A stretch of 34,317 bases of DNA from Nitrospinae bacterium RIFCSPLOWO2_12_FULL_45_22 (lineage in GTDB: Bacteria > 2-12-FULL-45-22): NCBI GenBank assembly GCA_001803565.1, contig MHDQ01000031.1, forward strand, positions 1 to 34,317, read 5' to 3'. The notes beneath the pieces were generated by a model. It saw nothing but the letters and a program-made list of their open reading frames with translations. It did no database searches and was not told where the DNA came from. This document shows, one piece after another, positions 1 through 8,882 of the stretch. Numbering within the stretch: the first letter of the stretch is position 1; each line of letters starts with the position of its first letter. A program made the translations under genes and the position numbers.

Positions 1-31
1 AAAGTTAAAGTCTTGTGTTTTTAGCCAATTA

Positions 32-60
32 TAGGATGACAGCCTTTTTTATTCATCCTA
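32..60. repeat. 8-bp inverted repeat (hairpin) downstream of the last glycan gene
   Basis: TAGGATGA at 32-39 and its exact complement TCATCCTA at 53-60 flank a 13-base loop, just beyond the stop of the GT4 gene on the minus strand. There is no U-tract after the stem on either strand, so it is not a convincing intrinsic terminator, although a weak 3'-end hairpin is possible. The rest of bases 1-78 shows no gene. Confidence 0.4.
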
Positions 61-78
61 AAAAGTGCAAGAGTTTAG

Positions 79-1383
79 TTATTTAGTCACTAACTTTTGA
101 TAGAGTTCCAAATATTTGTCTGATATCTGATCCAGAGAATATTTTTCTATAGCCGTTATCCGGGAATTTTTACCAATCCTTTCTGCCAGCTCTTTATCCT
201 CGGTCAACAATAATATGGATTCTATAATTTGTTGAGGGTCTTTATATCGGATCAAAAGGCCATTTTCTAAATGTTCCAAGGCATCTTTAGCTCCCCCCAC
301 AGTAGTAGCAATTATTGGTAGCCCTGTAGCCATAGCTTCTAAAAATGCGTTAGACATTCCTTCAGACTGTGATGGGAGGATAAAGATATCACTGGCATGT
401 AAGTAGGGCGAAACATCTTTGATTTCTCCCGTAAATATTACACTCTCCTTTAATCCATTATCTTCTACCATTCTTTTAAGATAAGCAGCCTGGTTATCCT
501 CACGACCTATTAATACTAATAATAGATCGGGCTTTATCTTTATCAATTCTTTCCAGGCTTCTAATAGGGTATCGAGACCTCTTTTATGTCTCAAGGAACC
601 AATAAAACAGACCATCTCTTTTATGGGTAGGGACAGTTGTCTTTTGAATTCGTTCATCTTTTGTCTATCAGCTTGAGGGAATCTATTTAAATCTATTCCG
701 TTGGAGATGGATTTCAACTTGTCAGCCGGGAAGCCCAGTTCTAAGAGTTTTTCTCTGATTTCGCTATTTATACAGATGAAAATATCAACGGAATTTCTAA
801 GCATTTTTAGATAGAGTTTATGGAGAAAATATCTTCTAAGAACCTCAAAACAAAAGGAATCTGTAAGTTTCATAATAACCTTTTTCTTAAATCTCTTAGC
901 CATCCAGACCGTTACTATGGAAAAAGGCCTCGCCATAATATGACAATGAACAATATCAATATCCCGGCCTCTAAATAGGAAGAAGAAACTGATTAGAACA
1001 GTGAGGACTAAAAATTGACAACATTCCTGGATACAAAGATATAGCTGATAAAGTTTATAATACAGCGGCTTTTTCTGAGAAGATCCATTATTAATATGAA
1101 AGTTATCAAAAAGGGATGAGTAGGCATATTCAGATAGTTTAAATTTCTGCCGAAAAAATTTGCTGAAAGGTAATTTTATGAATTCTAAAATCCTGAATTT
1201 GCGGTAAACTGGTATACCATCAATATACTCAAACCCTCGTAAGCCTTTCCAACGTCGAGTAATCACACAAACATTTATCCCTTTAGTTTTAATCTTTTGG
1301 CTGAGCTGGTGGGCTTGTCTCTCAGCCCCACCAATCAGGGGATGGAAGAATTCTATAACCATAGCTACCCTGACCTTCTTCAC
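79..1383 (-). CDS. Glycosyltransferase family 4 (GT-B fold)
   Basis: Predicted retaining glycosyltransferase of about 434 residues that transfers a sugar from a nucleotide-sugar to a growing glycan in the cytoplasm. The N-terminus has the usual HPLIGGAERQ acceptor-loop pattern. Near the C-terminus is the GT4 EX7E motif (EGMSNAFLE, about residues 341-349) followed by GLPIIATTVGG. An unusual hydrophobic stretch around residues 110-135 (rich in L, F and V) may anchor it to the membrane. The longest open frame starts at a GTG at 1428, overlapping the upstream gene. I chose the GTG at 1383 because AAGGGGG lies about 11 bases before it and the protein then starts MKKVRVAMVIEFF, as GT4 proteins usually do. 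It is the last gene of the run, 16 bases after the nitroreductase-methyltransferase gene. The sugar specificity cannot be told. Confidence 0.9.
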   Translation of the reverse strand: MKKVRVAMVIEFFHPLIGGAERQAHQLSQKIKTKGINVCVITRRWKGLRGFEYIDGIPVYRKFRILEFIKLPFSKFFRQKFKLSEYAYSSLFDNFHINNGSSQKKPLYYKLYQLYLCIQECCQFLVLTVLISFFFLFRGRDIDIVHCHIMARPFSIVTVWMAKRFKKKVIMKLTDSFCFEVLRRYFLHKLYLKMLRNSVDIFICINSEIREKLLELGFPADKLKSISNGIDLNRFPQADRQKMNEFKRQLSLPIKEMVCFIGSLRHKRGLDTLLEAWKELIKIKPDLLLVLIGREDNQAAYLKRMVEDNGLKESVIFTGEIKDVSPYLHASDIFILPSQSEGMSNAFLEAMATGLPIIATTVGGAKDALEHLENGLLIRYKDPQQIIESILLLTEDKELAERIGKNSRITAIEKYSLDQISDKYLELYQKLVTK

Positions 1384-1399
1384 TACAGCTTCAACCCCC

Positions 1400-2674
1400 T
1401 TATTCTTTGCGAGCAACAATGATAGCACTACTGGATAGATTTCTTAACCATGTTCGTGAGAAACTATTTTTTAGCTTCAGAAATTGATTGATCCGCTTGG
1501 GTAGAATAGTTACACCTATCTGTTCCTCGATTTTAAATCCGGTCCTTTCTAGTTCTTGGGTAATAGAGAATAAATTTAAAGGTCTTAAAGGCCCTTCATT
1601 GGTTATATATGAATCTTTCTCAAGTAAGGTATTTTTAACCAGATAGTTAATGCCCGAGGAGCTAAAAAAGTTCCAGAGACTTAATATCAACCTACCATTA
1701 TTTTTTAGTACCCTATGTATTTCATGTAGCATTTTTTGGGGATAATGAATTAAATTTAGTTTTTTAAAACAGGTTACAACATCAAAGTAATTGTCTGTAT
1801 ATAAGATTTCGCTCAGTGTCCCAAGCTGAAAATTAATTTTTACCTTCTGCAATCCTAAATAATCTTTTCTCTCCTCCAAAAAATAATAAATATCTTCAGA
1901 AACATCATGAATATATACTTCAGATAAGGCTTTTCTCTTCAGAATCTCAAGAATATGATTTCCCGAAAAGCTGAGAATGTCTAGTAACACACTATTTACC
2001 TGGATATATTTTAGAGATATCTCAATTTCCTTATAAAACTCTGCTTCGGCAGATAGATTCTCAAAAAATTCTTCAGAAGGAGAAGTTGCTCTAATACCCT
2101 TACTCCTATAGTCCAATATTGCTTCTGGGTTCCATAAGTGGAAAGAAGGAAATCTTTTTTCCTTTTTTTTTGGGTAAGAATTGAAATGAATGATCTCATT
2201 TAAAGATCGGCGCTGAGGAGGAACAGGCTGTTTTTTGGGATAACCTAAAGCCACGGCGCTAACAATAAGAAAACTTTCAGGGACATTTAGGATCTTATGC
2301 AATATCCTTCGTTCACCACACGCAGCTATCCAAACACTGCCAAGTCCTTCCTCGTAGGCCACAAGAAGCATATTCTGGATAGCCGCGGCCGCACTCTGGA
2401 TATTGGCAAAATATTCTTTGTTAATATCTTTAGGATACAGCACAAAAATCAGGAGGGGTGCGTTTTGCAAAAAAGAAACGGCCTTAGCCTCTGTTACAAT
2501 CCTTTCCTTAATCCTTTTATCCGTGACCACGATAAATTCCCACAGTTGTTTATTGCAAGCAGAAGGCGCCCACTGGGCGGCATCAATTACCCTCAAAACC
2601 TTCTCCGTCTCTACCTCAACTTTTTCCTGAAAAGTCCTTATACTACGTCGAGATTTAATAGTATCCGTTATCAT
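1400..2674 (-). CDS. Nitroreductase-methyltransferase fusion protein (paralogue 2)
   Basis: A 424-residue two-domain protein. Residues 1 to about 165 are a nitroreductase-family FMN domain: RRSIR (9-13), APSACNKQ (36-43), ANIQSAAAAIQN (90-101), GLGSVWIA (110-117) and ALGYP (142-146). After a linker, residues of about 200-424 look like a class I SAM-dependent methyltransferase: an acidic strand end at about 257 (HDVS), YFDVVTCF, then RVLKNNGRLILSLW. Motif I, however, reads LLDILSFSGN (230-239), not the usual glycine-rich D/E-x-G-x-G-x-G, so SAM binding is doubtful. It matches the gene ending at 10543 without gaps over the first 100 or more residues. It starts 3 bases after the toroid gene, so the two are presumably cotranslated. 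Flavin-dependent redox chemistry on a glycan or lipid precursor is possible, but the substrate is unknown. Confidence 0.85.
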   Translation of the reverse strand: MITDTIKSRRSIRTFQEKVEVETEKVLRVIDAAQWAPSACNKQLWEFIVVTDKRIKERIVTEAKAVSFLQNAPLLIFVLYPKDINKEYFANIQSAAAAIQNMLLVAYEEGLGSVWIAACGERRILHKILNVPESFLIVSAVALGYPKKQPVPPQRRSLNEIIHFNSYPKKKEKRFPSFHLWNPEAILDYRSKGIRATSPSEEFFENLSAEAEFYKEIEISLKYIQVNSVLLDILSFSGNHILEILKRKALSEVYIHDVSEDIYYFLEERKDYLGLQKVKINFQLGTLSEILYTDNYFDVVTCFKKLNLIHYPQKMLHEIHRVLKNNGRLILSLWNFFSSSGINYLVKNTLLEKDSYITNEGPLRPLNLFSITQELERTGFKIEEQIGVTILPKRINQFLKLKNSFSRTWLRNLSSSAIIVARKE

Positions 2675-2677
2675 TCT

Positions 2678-4039
2678 TTACCTGTCTCTTAACAGATTCA
2701 TAAATACGGGATCAGCATATATCCTTCTTTCTTCTAAAAATAGTAAAATCAATTTAAGAAACAGGCTGCAATACCTGGATTCAATGATATTTTCTGTAAC
2801 CTCACCCGTGTAAATATTTACCCGGTTTACATATCCACGAGCTGTATGATGATATTTGATTTGGCCATTAAAAATCTTTATCGCAGCCTCTTTATAAATC
2901 TCTTTGCCCGTTAGTTCATATAATTTCATCAGACTAATGGCAAAATCTGTTTCATCATCAAAATAGCTCTCCTCTGGTGTTTCGGTTGTAGGAAGCAACC
3001 CGGTCTCCTTTGATTGCCTGGACAGATAAAACTCAGCAATCCTTTCAGCAGTCTTTATATACCTTCCATCGCCGGTAGACCAGGTATAATCACAGCAAAA
3101 ATCTACAACAGCATAAGACTTAGAAGTTAGCGGCCCCCGAACAAACCGATCAGGGCTTTCAATTATTGTCCACTGATAAACCCCTCCATTTTCATCAATA
3201 AAATATTTGGTCACTCCATCAAACCAGTTTATCAAGGCATGGTTGAGTGGGGGTTCATGAGAAAGACTAAATAAGGCCAAAACCGCAGCCGCCATGCAAT
3301 AATTATCTTTAGTAAGATAGGCTGTCCTATGCGGATTCTTATTCCCTGACCAGTTTTTGGGTATTAGTTTGCTGGCAAAGATCTGGCTAGGAAAAAGCCC
3401 GGTTTCCCGGAAAAATTCTGAATCTAACCAAGGGTTTAATAATTGATTGGCCTTATCTAGATATTTCCTATGACCCGTTAGCCGATAAAGATCAATCAAC
3501 TGCTCAATAAATATCCCATTGGTGGGTTTAGCCACGGGGAGTTTATATTTTACTCTGGGGTAATAAACACAAGCTAGGTTATTTTTGGTAAAAAACAATG
3601 CATAGATCTTATCTATCATAAAATCAATAAAATCTAATAATCCTTGATCCCTTTTAATCTCATAACATTCAATTAAGCCTAATAAAAGGTCAGAGTATTC
3701 GAAGCTCAGAGTGGAGTATCCCAGGATGAGGCGCCTTAAGCGATGCTTTAGAGTAACCCCAGGCACCTCCCCCAATTCATAAAGGATGATATTCCCTTTT
3801 TCAAAAAAATCCTGCGCCAAATTAATGTGCCTTTCCACATAATCACCCTTACCACACCAGAGAAAAAAGGGGAGATAATCACCTAAGTCTGTCAAGATGT
3901 TCTGCGAAGAAAGGGGTTTACCGGTTAGGGCATCGATTTTAAAGAAAGGGAAACCCTCAGTGCTTGAATAGTCATGCTCAAACCAATTAATTATCTCATC
4001 TCTGCATTGAACCAGTAAGGGCTTATCTATTCCATCCAT
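2678..4039 (-). CDS. Alpha/alpha-toroid (six-hairpin glycosidase-like) protein, function unknown
   Basis: A 453-residue soluble protein with repeated helical hairpins typical of (alpha/alpha)6 barrels. The repeated signature is L-T/S-G followed by a short basic stretch and a helix: LTGHRKYLDKA, STGDGRYIKTAERIAEFYL and LTGKEIYKEAA. This pattern occurs in glycosidases and epimerases with six-hairpin folds, such as GH88-, GH127- and AGE-like proteins. No specific family or catalytic pair can be assigned by eye. There is no signal peptide or membrane segment, so it should act in the cytoplasm, which argues for a biosynthetic or editing role rather than degradation of exported polymer. It sits 3 bases from genes on both sides, between a B12 radical SAM gene and the nitroreductase-methyltransferase fusion. 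The start has no obvious Shine-Dalgarno sequence, consistent with translational coupling. A second toroid gene lies at 12910-14412. Confidence 0.75.
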   Translation of the reverse strand: MDGIDKPLLVQCRDEIINWFEHDYSSTEGFPFFKIDALTGKPLSSQNILTDLGDYLPFFLWCGKGDYVERHINLAQDFFEKGNIILYELGEVPGVTLKHRLRRLILGYSTLSFEYSDLLLGLIECYEIKRDQGLLDFIDFMIDKIYALFFTKNNLACVYYPRVKYKLPVAKPTNGIFIEQLIDLYRLTGHRKYLDKANQLLNPWLDSEFFRETGLFPSQIFASKLIPKNWSGNKNPHRTAYLTKDNYCMAAAVLALFSLSHEPPLNHALINWFDGVTKYFIDENGGVYQWTIIESPDRFVRGPLTSKSYAVVDFCCDYTWSTGDGRYIKTAERIAEFYLSRQSKETGLLPTTETPEESYFDDETDFAISLMKLYELTGKEIYKEAAIKIFNGQIKYHHTARGYVNRVNIYTGEVTENIIESRYCSLFLKLILLFLEERRIYADPVFMNLLRDR

Positions 4040-4042
4040 AAG

Positions 4043-5605
4043 TTAGGCATTTGTACTTAAAGATTTAGAGAAAGAAAGCAGTCTTTTTTTTACAAAGTTA
4101 GATATAGTATTTTTGAATATCCTCCGAAGGAATTTAGAATGAATTATTCTAGTGAGTAACACTATAAAGATTAATGATAAATAAAACCTCGCTAATTTAC
4201 TCTTTCTTTTCTGAACTAAAAAATCTATAAAATTAGTAGGTATAATGCCTATTATATTGTCTACAGCATAACCACGCATACAATAAATCAAGGTATTTAA
4301 ATATAGGTTATGCCTTTTTAAGAATAAGTGCCTGAGGTCATCATAATAATCTAGATTGGAACCTGAATCCTTTATCCCTTGAATTATCTTATCTTTTAAG
4401 GCGCGATTATATAGTTCTGTGCCCGGGAAAAAAACCAGATTAAATATCTCCAAAAAAAAGGGCTTAGGTATTTTTCTAATCAATTGGATAGTCTCTATTA
4501 GATCGTTATCGGTTTCATAAGGATTGGATATTATGAATTGATAGAAAGGTAAATCCATTTCACCATGGTATTTATTTAATATGGACGTTGCTTTTATTAC
4601 CACCTCAGTAGACTGCAAGCGTTTATATACATTTCTATTGAAAGATTCACTGCCGGTTTGTATACCCATAATGATTCTATTTAATTTGGCCTTTAATAAT
4701 AATTCGAGCTTATCTTCCTGAACATCTCCTGGATGAACGTTACACTGGAAGGGCATGTCAATTTTATCTCTATATTCCTCAACGAACATTTCCAATTCTT
4801 CCATATCTCTTAAAAAGAATGAATCATCGCTTATCCACAACTGACGTGCGAACGGGAATTTATCTTTTAATTCTATTATCTCTTTTAGCACCAGGCTCAG
4901 GTTTCTTTTTCTAATGATCTTACCTTCATTTTTATACAAATCATTTAAAAACCGGTTAGCACAAAAAGCACAACTATAGGGGCAGCCTCGTGCAGTAATA
5001 ATTAATATCGAACCAGTATATATTTGATCAGGATTATTTCTAAAATACTCTTTTCCCTCGAAAAATCTTTCGTTTTTAAGAATAATTTGGGTATCCAGGT
5101 CATAATCAGCAAAGGGATAATTATCTAAATTCCCTGTTAAAGGTCGAAGGCTATTTCTAATTACTTTCCCGTTGGTCCTGAACCAAAAATTCTGGGTATC
5201 TAAATAATCCTTGGAGCTACTCATCTTTTCCACAAGTTCTAAAACAGCTTCTTCTCCTTCACCAAGGCACACCATATCAGCATATTTTAAGCAATCTTCA
5301 GGACAGATAGTCGCATGCACTCCTCCCCAGATTATAGGTTTAGCAATATATTGTTTTATATATTTGATAATCTGGATCCCGCGTTGATAGGAAAATGCCA
5401 TAGAAGATATACCTATTAGATCTGAATCTTTAACCAAAGAAAACAAATCTTTGAGGACGCTCTTAGGGTAATTCTTAAAATTTGTTTCCTCGGTAGGCAT
5501 AAAAACCAGTTGCGTACTATGGCCTTTTGATTTCAGGTAAGAAGAAATCGATCTCATGCCATGACTAATGATGGTATTATCGATAGAGATTAATGTTATT
5601 TTCAT
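4043..5605 (-). CDS. B12-binding-domain radical SAM protein
   Basis: About 520 residues. The N-terminal domain (about 1-135) is a cobalamin-binding Rossmann domain of the BchE/P-methylase type, with WGGVHATICPE and CLGEGEEAVLEL but no DxHxxG cobalt ligand. The radical SAM domain has the 4Fe-4S cysteines in RGCPYSCAFC (about C208, C212, C215), then SDDSFF and IMGIQTGSESFNRNVYKR. The C-terminus has a basic, hydrophobic tail. The family includes class B radical SAM methylases and other enzymes acting on unactivated carbons; the substrate here is unknown. The longest frame begins at an ATG at 5632, but its first nine codons lie in the terminal repeat of a small inserted element. The ATG at 5605 (MKITLISIDNT, preceded by GGGGAACTAGG) is the likely start. 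Its sequence resembles the radical SAM gene at 32050-33507. Confidence 0.88.
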   Translation of the reverse strand: MKITLISIDNTIISHGMRSISSYLKSKGHSTQLVFMPTEETNFKNYPKSVLKDLFSLVKDSDLIGISSMAFSYQRGIQIIKYIKQYIAKPIIWGGVHATICPEDCLKYADMVCLGEGEEAVLELVEKMSSSKDYLDTQNFWFRTNGKVIRNSLRPLTGNLDNYPFADYDLDTQIILKNERFFEGKEYFRNNPDQIYTGSILIITARGCPYSCAFCANRFLNDLYKNEGKIIRKRNLSLVLKEIIELKDKFPFARQLWISDDSFFLRDMEELEMFVEEYRDKIDMPFQCNVHPGDVQEDKLELLLKAKLNRIIMGIQTGSESFNRNVYKRLQSTEVVIKATSILNKYHGEMDLPFYQFIISNPYETDNDLIETIQLIRKIPKPFFLEIFNLVFFPGTELYNRALKDKIIQGIKDSGSNLDYYDDLRHLFLKRHNLYLNTLIYCMRGYAVDNIIGIIPTNFIDFLVQKRKSKLARFYLSLIFIVLLTRIIHSKFLRRIFKNTISNFVKKRLLSFSKSLSTNA

Positions 5606-5626
5606 CCTAGTTCCCCGAATATCTTT

Positions 5627-5792
5627 AACCATTCACCGCAGAGCACGCAGAGAAAACATAGAAAAATTACTCTTGAAACTTATGTACTAATTGTCTGATA
5701 CCATCCTTGGGCACTGTGACATTGAAGTTGATTAATAAGCCCACATTATGTCCCATCTCAGCGTTTTCTGCGCTCTTCGCGTTGAACGGTTA
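5627..5792. mobile_element. MITE-like element with imperfect terminal inverted repeats and a GxxExxY tail
   Basis: The left end, AACCATTCACCGCAGAGCAC (continuing GCAGAGAAAAC), and the complement of the right end, AACCGTTCAACGCGAAGAGC (continuing GCAGAAAAC), are clearly related imperfect inverted repeats about 30 bases long. The CACCGCAGAG-x-ACGCAGAG signature is commonly found flanking GxxExxY genes in diverse bacterial genomes. The element sits between a radical SAM gene and the flippase gene and contains a C-terminal coding relic on the minus strand. I could not define a clean target-site duplication. It may be a deletion derivative of a mobile gene cassette. Confidence 0.6.
5667..5789 (-). 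pseudogene. C-terminal remnant of a GxxExxY family protein
   Basis: On the minus strand the frame from about 5789 to the stop TAA at 5667-5669 reads PFNAKSAENAEMGHN followed by VGLLINFNVTVPKDGIRQL and VHKFQE. This matches the usual end of GxxExxY proteins (G-L-L-I-N-F-N-V, then DGIRR-like). The N-terminal catalytic-like portion that gives the family its name is missing, and a stop codon lies immediately upstream at 5790-5792. The remnant is therefore about 40 codons of a protein normally about 120-130 residues long. Its surroundings are the inverted-repeat ends of the same element. The assignment rests on recalled family sequence rather than a database search. Confidence 0.65.
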
Positions 5793-5804
5793 TTAAAATC
5801 TTTA

Positions 5805-7307
5805 TCAAAATCGGAAAATAGGGATCCCGATCATTTTATTAAAAATATCCCGATCTCTTCGCTCAAAAGTCTTATGGAGATAGCTAACGGAAAAATAACT
5901 TAAAATCCCTACCAAAATAACCAGGATTAAGCTGTATACATCTACAATATATTGCCTGGCGAAGAGGAGAACCATCACCATAATACCACTGTTTATAGCC
6001 ATTTTGAGGAAAGTACCCCAGGGAAATTTTATATCGATATATCTTTTAGTCAGTATAAATTGCAAGACGGCCTTAAAGACCAATGAAGACCCGGTAGCAA
6101 AAGCCACACCCGCAATCCCAAAGTATCTGACTAAAATTATATCCATTATCAGATTATATAAGATGAAGACCCTGCTATATAGCCCGATTTGGGGTTTCTC
6201 CAAAATTTGCCAGATGAGGCCAACAGAAAAGGCAATGGCATTAATCCCATAGACTATCATGAACATAATAAAAATTGGTAAAGTTTCTCTATACTTAGGT
6301 ACTATATAGGTTATCATTTCACTACCGAGGAATACTACTCCTGCAGTCAAAGGGAATAGAAAAAAGGCTATAAATTTATTTAATAATTGGAACATATAAC
6401 ATAATTCTGCCTGGTCATTATTCTGGGTGTATCTTCTGATAAAAATGGGAGTTATTACTGAGTCGGCGACCTTTGCCGGAGTCCAATTAATAATGCGAAA
6501 GGACATTAGGGCAGCAAAAGAATAAAGCCCCACCGCCTTGGGACCCAAAAAATTACTTATTATATAAATATCAATAGGTATCTCATAGCCCATATAGCTT
6601 AGTTCATTAAAATAGCTTAACAAACCATATTTGAAGACTCTTTGGATAGAATCTCCTTTTTTTGACTGACTGGGTAATAGAAACACATAGGCGCGAATGA
6701 CTAATAAATATAGAACAAATGTAATCAAATTAACCAAAAGGGCCGCCCATATCAACCCTTTAAGCCCATAACCCTGTCGCAGCGCAAAGTAATATAGCCC
6801 TCCCTGGAGTATAGAGTATATAAACAACATGAGGTTTTCATATCCTTGAAGAAGAAGAGAGTTTAAAATATATCTTAAGCTTCTAATCTGGATGGCAAGG
6901 ATAATAACAAAGAGAAAAATAGAGAAGTAATCTATTATTGGAGGGGCCTTTAAAAAAAGGGCAATAGGGCTAATACAAAACCAGATCAAAACTACGCAGA
7001 TGGTGAAAGCTACAGTTTGACATAATAGGCCATAAAAAATAAGTTTTTTGAGGATAGTATAATCTTTATTTTGATAATACTCCGGAACATACCGTTCTAT
7101 AACAGAGGGTATTCCAAAAGAGACGAACATGGAAATTAATGTTAAAGCAGCAAATAACAAATTATAAATCCCATACTCCTCAACCACCAATCTATTTAAA
7201 ATATAAATGGCAATGAAAAGAGAAACTATGGCAGAGATACTTCTCCCCACATAATTAAAAATAGTATTTCTAAATCCGTGATTGTATAAATCTTCCTGTG
7301 CAAACAC
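5805..7307 (-). CDS. Wzx-like polysaccharide flippase (MOP/MATE superfamily)
   Basis: A 500-residue membrane protein with roughly 12-14 hydrophobic segments. The N-terminus has the family pattern of an amphipathic helix, then NYVGRSISAIVSLFIAIYIL, followed by VEEYGIYNLLFAALTLI and FGIPSVIERYVPEYY. These are typical of lipid-linked oligosaccharide flippases (polysaccharide biosynthesis protein family). It should move polyprenyl-diphosphate-linked saccharide from the cytoplasmic to the outer face of the inner membrane, where the Wzy/WaaL-type protein and GT-C enzymes of this locus act. The start is a GTG at 7307 with AGAGGAG about 15 bases upstream, which is rather far, so a slightly different start is possible. 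It is separated from the previous gene (ending 7332) by 24 bases. Its stop lies only about 12 bases before the inverted-repeat element. Confidence 0.9.
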   Translation of the reverse strand: MFAQEDLYNHGFRNTIFNYVGRSISAIVSLFIAIYILNRLVVEEYGIYNLLFAALTLISMFVSFGIPSVIERYVPEYYQNKDYTILKKLIFYGLLCQTVAFTICVVLIWFCISPIALFLKAPPIIDYFSIFLFVIILAIQIRSLRYILNSLLLQGYENLMLFIYSILQGGLYYFALRQGYGLKGLIWAALLVNLITFVLYLLVIRAYVFLLPSQSKKGDSIQRVFKYGLLSYFNELSYMGYEIPIDIYIISNFLGPKAVGLYSFAALMSFRIINWTPAKVADSVITPIFIRRYTQNNDQAELCYMFQLLNKFIAFFLFPLTAGVVFLGSEMITYIVPKYRETLPIFIMFMIVYGINAIAFSVGLIWQILEKPQIGLYSRVFILYNLIMDIILVRYFGIAGVAFATGSSLVFKAVLQFILTKRYIDIKFPWGTFLKMAINSGIMVMVLLFARQYIVDVYSLILVILVGILSYFSVSYLHKTFERRDRDIFNKMIGIPIFRF

Positions 7308-7331
7308 TATATTTATTAGATACTCCTCTAT

Positions 7332-8861
7332 TTACTTTAGGCTTAACATCCTCTCCTTAATTTGGGACAATACACCTGCTATTTTAACCTCAAACAGAAA
7401 ACTCCAAAGATTCAATTTTTTCCGCGATTCAAAAATAGCTTTCAACCACCACGATCTTAGGGGAAGTTCTCTATAACTCCTTAATATACCCTTCTTAAAG
7501 GCAAAATTTATATAGAAATAAAACTTCGGTTTCTTTAACCAGGGAAACCTATTCAGGCCTAAATATCCACTGGTGTCTTCAAGATCATTATTCGCCCACT
7601 CTCTCAAGGAATCGGGTGGTGTAAACCCTTTATTTATGCATTCCTGGTAGAGGGCTGATCCGGGATAAGGGCGAAATATTTGCGGGCCTAAGATAAAGTC
7701 CTTGGGATTAAACCTCACTAATTTCCCAATAAAGTTTAAGGTTTTCAAGGTATCTTCTGGTTCTTCCCCAGGCAAACCCATCATAAAAGAGTACGCAATA
7801 ATTATGCCATATCTTTTGCATAGAGTAGCCGCATGTCGGACCTGGTTGAGATTAATACCTTTTTTTAAGAGATTTATGATCTTTTCTGAACCAGATTCCA
7901 CACCAATGCTTATCCTTGCACATCCTAAGTTGGCCATTCTCTGGACAAGCGTCTCCGATAAGTAACCTTCATGGAAAAAATCGGCCCGCGCAGTACAGTA
8001 CCAGGTAATTTTGTATCTCCTCTCCTCCAGCCCATCTAAAAATCTAATAAATCTTTTCTTATCCAGGAGAAAATTATCATCCCTAAATACGATATGCCTT
8101 ACCTGATACTTGTTTATAACCATATCAATTTCGTCCAATATCCTATCAGCGGTCTTCCCCCTATACCTCTTAAGAGATTGAGCAAGACTGTTATTTATAC
8201 AAAAAGTACAGTCATAAGGACAACCAACACCAGTATGTAGTATGATACTCTTTTGTTGCTCCCCAAAAAAAAACCTGGTACCGCCAAAATCCCTTGTCAG
8301 ATAACTATCCATGGGTAATAAATCAAAGTAAGGGAAGGGGAATTTATTTATATCCGCCAATTCATTCTGAAGATTTAAAAGGAATTTCCCATCTTTCTTA
8401 TACCCCAACCCGGGTAATGAGGGGATTTGATGGCTTTGTCTAAGAGATTTGGTCAATTCCAGGCAGCTATACTCCCCTTCACCTATTACTACTAAATCCG
8501 CTAACGGATCACTGCAGGTCTGTTGGGGGAATAGAGTTGCATGGATACCTCCCCAGACTAAAAGGGTATTTGGCGACATTTTCCTGATATATTCCGCAAT
8601 ATCTATTCCCGAACTAACCTGGGAAGTCATGGCTGATATTCCTGCATATAGGGGCTTTTTAAGCAAATAATTCTCAATATCTTTCAAATAATCTTCACTA
8701 ATCGAAGCATCAATGATCTTCACCTCAAAACCTTCCTCATGCAGGACTGTGCCTATAGATAATAATCCTAAAGGAGGGGATATCTCATGAAAATTCCTTT
8801 GATAATCCCATCCCTTGAACAGCTTTGGTGCAATTAATAGGATCTTATTATTGCTACTCAT
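7332..8861 (-). CDS. B12-binding-domain radical SAM protein
   Basis: A 509-residue protein. The cobalamin-binding N-terminal domain has PPLGLLSIGTVL (29-40), WGGIHATLFPQ (103-113) and VVIGEGEYSCLEL. The radical SAM domain begins with GCPYDCTFC (C214, C218, C221), followed by FRDDNFLLDKKR and ARISIGVESGSEKII. The linker PFPYFDLLPMDSYL is typical of the BchE/P-methylase group. Members methylate, cyclise or rearrange unactivated carbons in pigments, lipids, antibiotics and sugars. A role in modifying the glycan or its lipid carrier is inferred from the neighbours. The ATG at 8861 has AAGGA seven bases upstream. It lies 21 bases downstream of a PMT-like gene and upstream of the flippase gene. It is more distant from the 4043 and 32050 proteins than those are from each other. 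Confidence 0.9.
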   Translation of the reverse strand: MSSNNKILLIAPKLFKGWDYQRNFHEISPPLGLLSIGTVLHEEGFEVKIIDASISEDYLKDIENYLLKKPLYAGISAMTSQVSSGIDIAEYIRKMSPNTLLVWGGIHATLFPQQTCSDPLADLVVIGEGEYSCLELTKSLRQSHQIPSLPGLGYKKDGKFLLNLQNELADINKFPFPYFDLLPMDSYLTRDFGGTRFFFGEQQKSIILHTGVGCPYDCTFCINNSLAQSLKRYRGKTADRILDEIDMVINKYQVRHIVFRDDNFLLDKKRFIRFLDGLEERRYKITWYCTARADFFHEGYLSETLVQRMANLGCARISIGVESGSEKIINLLKKGINLNQVRHAATLCKRYGIIIAYSFMMGLPGEEPEDTLKTLNFIGKLVRFNPKDFILGPQIFRPYPGSALYQECINKGFTPPDSLREWANNDLEDTSGYLGLNRFPWLKKPKFYFYINFAFKKGILRSYRELPLRSWWLKAIFESRKKLNLWSFLFEVKIAGVLSQIKERMLSLK

Positions 8862-8882
8862 CAGAACATCCTTAAATTCTAT

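Noticed and set aside
32-60. Terminator at the end of the glycan operon
   Set aside because: The stem is 8 bp with a 13-base loop and no following T-run on either strand, so only a hairpin is recorded.
2297-2692. Plus-strand frame of 131 codons opposite the nitroreductase domain
   Set aside because: It is an antisense shadow of a conserved domain; its translation shows no recognisable motif.
5620-5803. Target-site duplication around the GxxExxY element
   Set aside because: ATCTTT occurs at 5621-5626 and 5797-5802, but the right copy is separated from the element end by several bases, so the match is not convincing.
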